Source of the DNA: Planctomycetota bacterium
GTDB taxonomy: Bacteria; Planctomycetota; Uabimicrobiia; Uabimicrobiales; Uabimicrobiaceae
Assembly: GCA_029260735.1 (NCBI GenBank)
Contig: JAJDCR010000057.1
Location: forward strand, 62,001 to 126,000
Length of the DNA stretch: 64,000 nt
Reading direction: 5' to 3'
In this document: one piece after another, positions 26,701-32,700 of the stretch
Position numbering within the stretch: position 1 is the stretch's first letter
Layout: every line of letters starts with the position of its first letter
Made by a program: the position numbers and the translations under genes
Notes under the pieces: generated by a model
Database searches by the model: none
Seen by the model: the letters and a program-made list of their open reading frames with translations, nothing else
Told to the model about the DNA's origin: nothing

Positions 26701-29700
26701 GAGCCTGAGAAAGATCCTCGATTACTATCTTCGAAAAAGTGTTTTCTTTTGAAGACGCGGATATTTGAATCCCAAAAATTCCTTTTCCATAGGAATACAA
26801 ACTAACCGGGGAATCCAAACAGCCAGGGGAATCCAGAGTGTCTGGCACCAAATATTCAGGGAGATTCACAGTGTCTGGCACCAAATATTCAGAAGAAAGA
26901 GAAATAGATGAAATTTTTTCCCTTTTTCCTGCAGAAAAATTATTGTTTAGAAAAGAAGAGAGCTTAGGCAAAGAAATCTGTTCTTTACTTTTACTCAACG
27001 ATAGATTTTTAGGAGGAGAAATTTCATCTCTCTTTCTTGACTTTGTCGCCCAGTACTTTTCTTTGGCAAAAGGATAAGTTGGTAAGCTTATTCTTTTGGG
27101 CTTAATTTCTCCATAGAGCATATTCCAATCCAAAGACAGCCCTTTTACCCACAAACAAAGAAGCTTGGAAAACTTTTTACGCTGAACCCACTTTTGAAGA
27201 GCTTCTTCTAACTCCTGGTCCTCTGTAAAAAGAGACAGTGCTCCTTTATTTTTCTGCACTTGCCCTTGGTAGCATTCTTCTATGTCTTCGTTTCCAGAAA
27301 GAAACTCTCCCAGTTTTTTTTCTAGATCAAACAGCGAATTCACTATAAAACCTAGCCGCTCCTCCATAGCCTCTCGTCCTAGTTGCAGCGTATAAGATAT
27401 CTCAGTTAACGAGCTTTGAGGATGTTTTTTTAGAAAAGACAATAGGTTTTGGACCGATTCTAGTAACTGTTTTCTCGTTCTTGCAGACAAGGGAACTATT
27501 GCAGGAAAGTCAGAAATCCTAGTAGATTCTGATGCCTCGGTTAAATGTTCGTATTCTCTAATAATCAAGTGAGCGTTGCTTCCTCCCGCTCCAAAGGAGG
27601 AAATTCCTGCAATTCGAGGGATTTCTTTTCCTTCTATAACTGGACGATCCCAAGTTCTCAGCTCTTGGTTTACAACAAAAGGAGTGTTTTCAAAATCAAT
27701 ATTCGGATTCAAGGTAGAAGAGTGGAGGGAAGGTACAATTTTGTTATACTTCATCTGTAAGAGCACCTTGGTTACTCCTGCAATTCCTGCCGCTCCTTCG
27801 CAATGACCAATATTTGATTTGGCAGAGCCTACCCGACAAAATCCCTTCTCATTTGTATATTTCTCAAAGGCTTGGCTGAGAGCAGCAATTTCTATCGGGT
27901 CACCTAGCTTCGTACCAGTACCATGGGCTTCTATATAGCTGATATGGCGAGGATCTGTTTTTGATTCGAAAAGAGCTCGGTCAATCGCATTACGTTGAGC
28001 TTTCGGATTAGGAACAGTATAGCCATGGGTCTTTCCTCCATGATTGATCGCACTGCCTTGGATAATTCCATAGATATGATCTCTGTCTACAGTGGCGTCG
28101 GGTAAACGTTTTAATAGGACAGCCCCCACTCCTTCTCCGGGAATATAACCGTCTCCTCCTTCTCCAAAGCTTTCGCAGTGACCTTTTGTCGAAATAAACT
28201 GCCCGGCACTAAGCATCAAATATTTATTCGGGTGAATACTAATATTGACTCCACCCGCTATAGCATAGTCCGTTTGGCTGAGTTTTAAGTCTTGGCAAGC
28301 TAAATGGATAGCTGTCAAAGAAGAAGAGCACATCGTATCAACTGTCATGCTGGGGCCATGTAGATTTAAAGAGAAGGAAACTCTATTGGCAATGCTCGCT
28401 AAACTGGAAGCAAATCCCGTTCGCTTGCCCTTTAAGCTTTCCTCTGCTCCTATAAATTGGTACTCTCCATACATCACTCCGACATAAACCCCAACCTCTC
28501 CTCTTGGATCTTTGTTCTCTTCGGCCTGTATACTTTGCCGAGTATAGCCAGCATCTTCCAAGCATGTCCAAGCATGCTCCAAAAAAAGACGCTCTTGAGG
28601 GTCTATCACTTTGGCCTCACGAGGGGATATATTAAAGAAGAGAGGATCAAATTCATCTACTCCTTCAATGAATCCCCCCCACTTGCTATAGTGAAAGCCC
28701 GTTTTTGTTCGGTCTCCACTAAAATAATTGCGCCAGTCCCAACGCTCTAGAGGAATTTCTGTGATACAGTCTTTACCTTCTTGTAGGTTTCTCCAGTACT
28801 GAGCGATATTTCTAGACTGGGGGTAACGACCACTTAATCCAATGATGGCAATCTCTAGTTCAGTGGGGAGAGTATTTCCCATATTAGCTTCTAAATGAGA
28901 AGAACGCCTTTTTCTTTTTCCATTTGGATTTCGAGGAATGGGAATACTCGTCCGCTTTGTTTCTTTGGTTTCAGCAGAAGTTTGATTAAAAAGAGAAACG
29001 AGCTGAGATTTATGCGACAAGAGAAAATACTCACTCAACTCAGCAATGTTCTGGTATTCAAAAAAGAGCGTTTTCGGAAGAGAGCCAAAAGTTCTTTCCA
29101 GTTGATTGGTCAAACTCATGGCTAAAATCGAATCTAGGCCATACTTCTCAAAAGACGCTTTTGCCTCTATTTGGTGAGAAGGGAGTTTTAGAATAGAAGC
29201 AAACTCTCTCTTTAAGTATTGCTCTACTTTTTCCTCCCAGGCGCTATGGAATAGAGAGGAATCTACAGGAGAATTTTCCCGCTTCTCCTCTCTATTTCTG
29301 AGAGAAAAATGGACTTGCATTTTTCTCAACAAACGCCCTGCTTTAGAAGATAATTTATCTTCCCTTTCTCGGAAAGAAAATCCTCTCAGCTTAGCTCGGA
29401 CGTTTCCCTCTTCATCACAAAGATCTATGTCTATTTTGGGAATTTTTTCCGACTCTGAGCTTGCAGAAGAGTAGCGAATCCAGGCAAACATCCTAGCAGA
29501 GCAAGAACTTATAATTTCCAAAGATTCTAAAGCAAAGGGGAGAAATAACTTTACCTTATTTTGATCTCTAAGCAAATACAAAGAAGCTTGCAAAGCAGAG
29601 TCTAAAAGGCTCGGGTGAAGAACATAGTCCTTTTCTCTTTCCAGAAGAGAAGAAGGAAGAGACAATTGAGCAAGGATCTGATTTGCTCCTTGATGAATTT

Positions 29701-32700
29701 CAACAATCCCTTGATGGGCAGAACCATACTCTAAGCCAATATCTTGGAAATATTGGTAACAAGTCTCTCCTCTCAAGACTCCCCTCTTCATTTGCGCTTT
29801 TAGTTTTTTTAAATCAACAAGTGAAAGATCTTCTCCAGACTTTAACTCTACCACTCCTTGGGAGTGAACACTTGACTCTGCTTCCTTTTCCGACTTTGTA
29901 TAGATTTCATAAGAAATGCAAGCGTTATCTTCTTCCGACAACTCTATATAGAGCTTTTGAGTTAAACTCTCTTCTGATTCATCGACAGGGAAGGGCTGAA
30001 TCCAAACTACGTTCTTCAGACAAACTACTTTCCCCGAAACGTCAAAAGACTCTTTTACCGCGGCCCTTACCATCTCTAAATAGGCTACTGCAGGTAGGGT
30101 TCGTTGTCCCTGAACCAGGTGATCTAATAAAAAAAACTCTTCTCCTGTAAAAGTGGAATGAAATTTTTGCCTAGAAAAATTAGAGATATTTTGATGGAGC
30201 AAAGGATGCAAATTATGAGGAGAATAGTCTCTCTTTTTTTTCAGTGGAGAAATCCAGTAACGCTCCCTAGCAAAAGGGTAAGTTGGTAGAGCCATGCGCT
30301 TTAGTTTTTTTCCGTAGTGAAGTTTTTCCCAATCGACGAGGAGTCCTTCTACCCACAATTCCGCTAGTTTATCTAATTTTTTCTTTTTTACCCACTTCTG
30401 AATCATTTCTTGAGCATCTTCATCTTGCCCCAAGGAAAGTTTATTTACTTGCTCAATGTTGTTGTAATAAACATCTTTAATATCAGGAATATTGTTTAGA
30501 TAAGCTTGGATTTTCTTTCGCAGTTCAGATTTATCTTTGACGACAAAAGCTAACCGTTGTTCCATTTCCCCTCGTCCGAGCTGAAGAGTGTAAGCTATAT
30601 GAGAGAGATAGATATCCTCACTCTGATCGAGATAATCCTGTAATAGCCGAGCAGATTCTTTTAGTTGCTCTGAGCTTTTGGCAGAAAGTATAACAAGCTG
30701 AGGGAAAGAATCTTCTTCTGGAGATTTTTCCGTGGGATACTGTTCTATAACAACATGGGCATTGGTTCCCCCCGAACCAAAGGAACTCACTCCCGCACAT
30801 TTTAATTGCCCAGCCTCTTGAGGCCATTCTCTCTCTTTATTGACAATATAAAAGGGACTATCATTGAGATGAATGTATGGGTTGAGTTTTTGGAAATGTA
30901 GGGTTGCAGGTAATTTTTGCTCTTGCATCGACAAAAGAACTTTAATCAGTCCAGCAATACCAGCAGCAGACTCTAGATGTCCGATATTGGTTTTTATCGA
31001 GCCTAATCCGCACACGGGCTTTTTTAGTTTTTCCTTCCCTTGCTCTTTATTCTCCTTATTCTCCTTATTCTCCTTATTCTCCTTATTCTCCTTATTCAAG
31101 AGAGCAAAGGCTTTTTTGAGTCCATTAAACTCCACCGGATCACCCAAGGACGTTCCCGTTCCGTGAGTTTCGATATAGCTAATATTATCGACCTTAACTT
31201 GAGCTTGGCGATAAGTATCCAGTAAAAGCTCTGTTTGAGCATGTGGGTTGGGAGCGGTGAGAGAGTTACTGCGCCCTCCGTGGTTAACTGCTACGCCCTT
31301 AATAACCCCATAGATATGATCTTTGTCTGTTTGAGCTTGGGTCAGCGGTTTAAGCAGAATAGCCCCCGCTCCCTCTCCTCGGACATAGCCATTGGCGGAC
31401 TGATCAAATGTTTTACAGCGTCCATCTGGGGAAAGCATTCCCGCTTTTCCGTAGGCAATATAAAAAGAAGGGGTCAAAAGTAAATTAACTCCACCAGCAA
31501 TAGCTAACTCACTATCTCCGGCTTGTAATGATCGCACAGCTTGGCACACAGCCACGAGAGAACTGGAACAAGCTGTATCAATAGCTTCGCTAGGGCCACA
31601 AAAGCCTAATAAATAGGAAATGCGATTAGCCAGTACCGACAAAGAATTCCCCGTAGCAACTTGGGGCTCTATATCTCCCTCCCGTAGAAGCTCCCCATAT
31701 TCGCTACTCGATACCCCAGCAAACAACCCTACCTTTTTTCCCATAAAGCCCGTAGGATTATAACCCGCATCTTCGAATGTCTTCCAGACCGTTTCTAGAA
31801 AAATTCGCTGTTGGGGGTCCATCAACTCCGCTTCTTTGCGAGAGATATTGAAGAAAGCAGCATCGAATTTATCGACATCATCAATGAACCCTCCCCATTT
31901 GGAGTTGCTTTTCCTTTTTTCTCTGTGAGGATCCCCAAAATACTCTCGCCAATCCCAGCGTTCCTTAGGAATTTCCTGAATAACATCCACTTCATTGGCC
32001 AAATTTAGCCATAGTTCACGACAATCTTTTGCTCCTGGAAAAACGCCCGCCATGCCAATGATCGCAATATCTTTCTCTTTGGGCGGAGCAGAAGATTTAG
32101 CCATCGTTGTCTCTTTGGAAGTATTGCTTGAAACATCCCGTGAAGCAGAGGTCGCAGAAGAAGATAATGATGAAATGTCTTGCTCTAAAGAGAGGTACTT
32201 GTCTAAAAATTCAGCCAAAGCATTCACGCCAGAAAATTCAAAAAAACTCGCTGGATCAAAACAAATAGAGGGGTGACGATCCAAGTCAAATTCTCGGGAC
32301 AGATTTTCAATAAATTCGACTATCGAAAGCGAATCCAGTCCATATTCGCGAAAGCTAGAGTGAGGGGCAATTTTTAGCTCAGAAATATCTAATGTCGTCG
32401 ATAAGACTTCGATAATTTTTTCAAGCGTACCCGATGATCTTGTTGGTTTTATTCTAGGGGCATCTATGATCTCTTCCATCAAGATTTCTGTCGTACATAC
32501 AGCTATCGTTTTGTCTTCTGCCTTCCGAGAAATGACGACATCAAAAACATAGCTTCCTGAAGTTTTCCATTTTGGTTTTCGTTTTTTCCATACTTTTGTC
32601 TGGGTTACTAAATCACTGCTATAGTCTGCATTTCCTAGGTAGCAAATCTTTTGATTAGTGACTTTACGCTCTAAAAAACTTTTTTGGCTACCTCCAAGCT

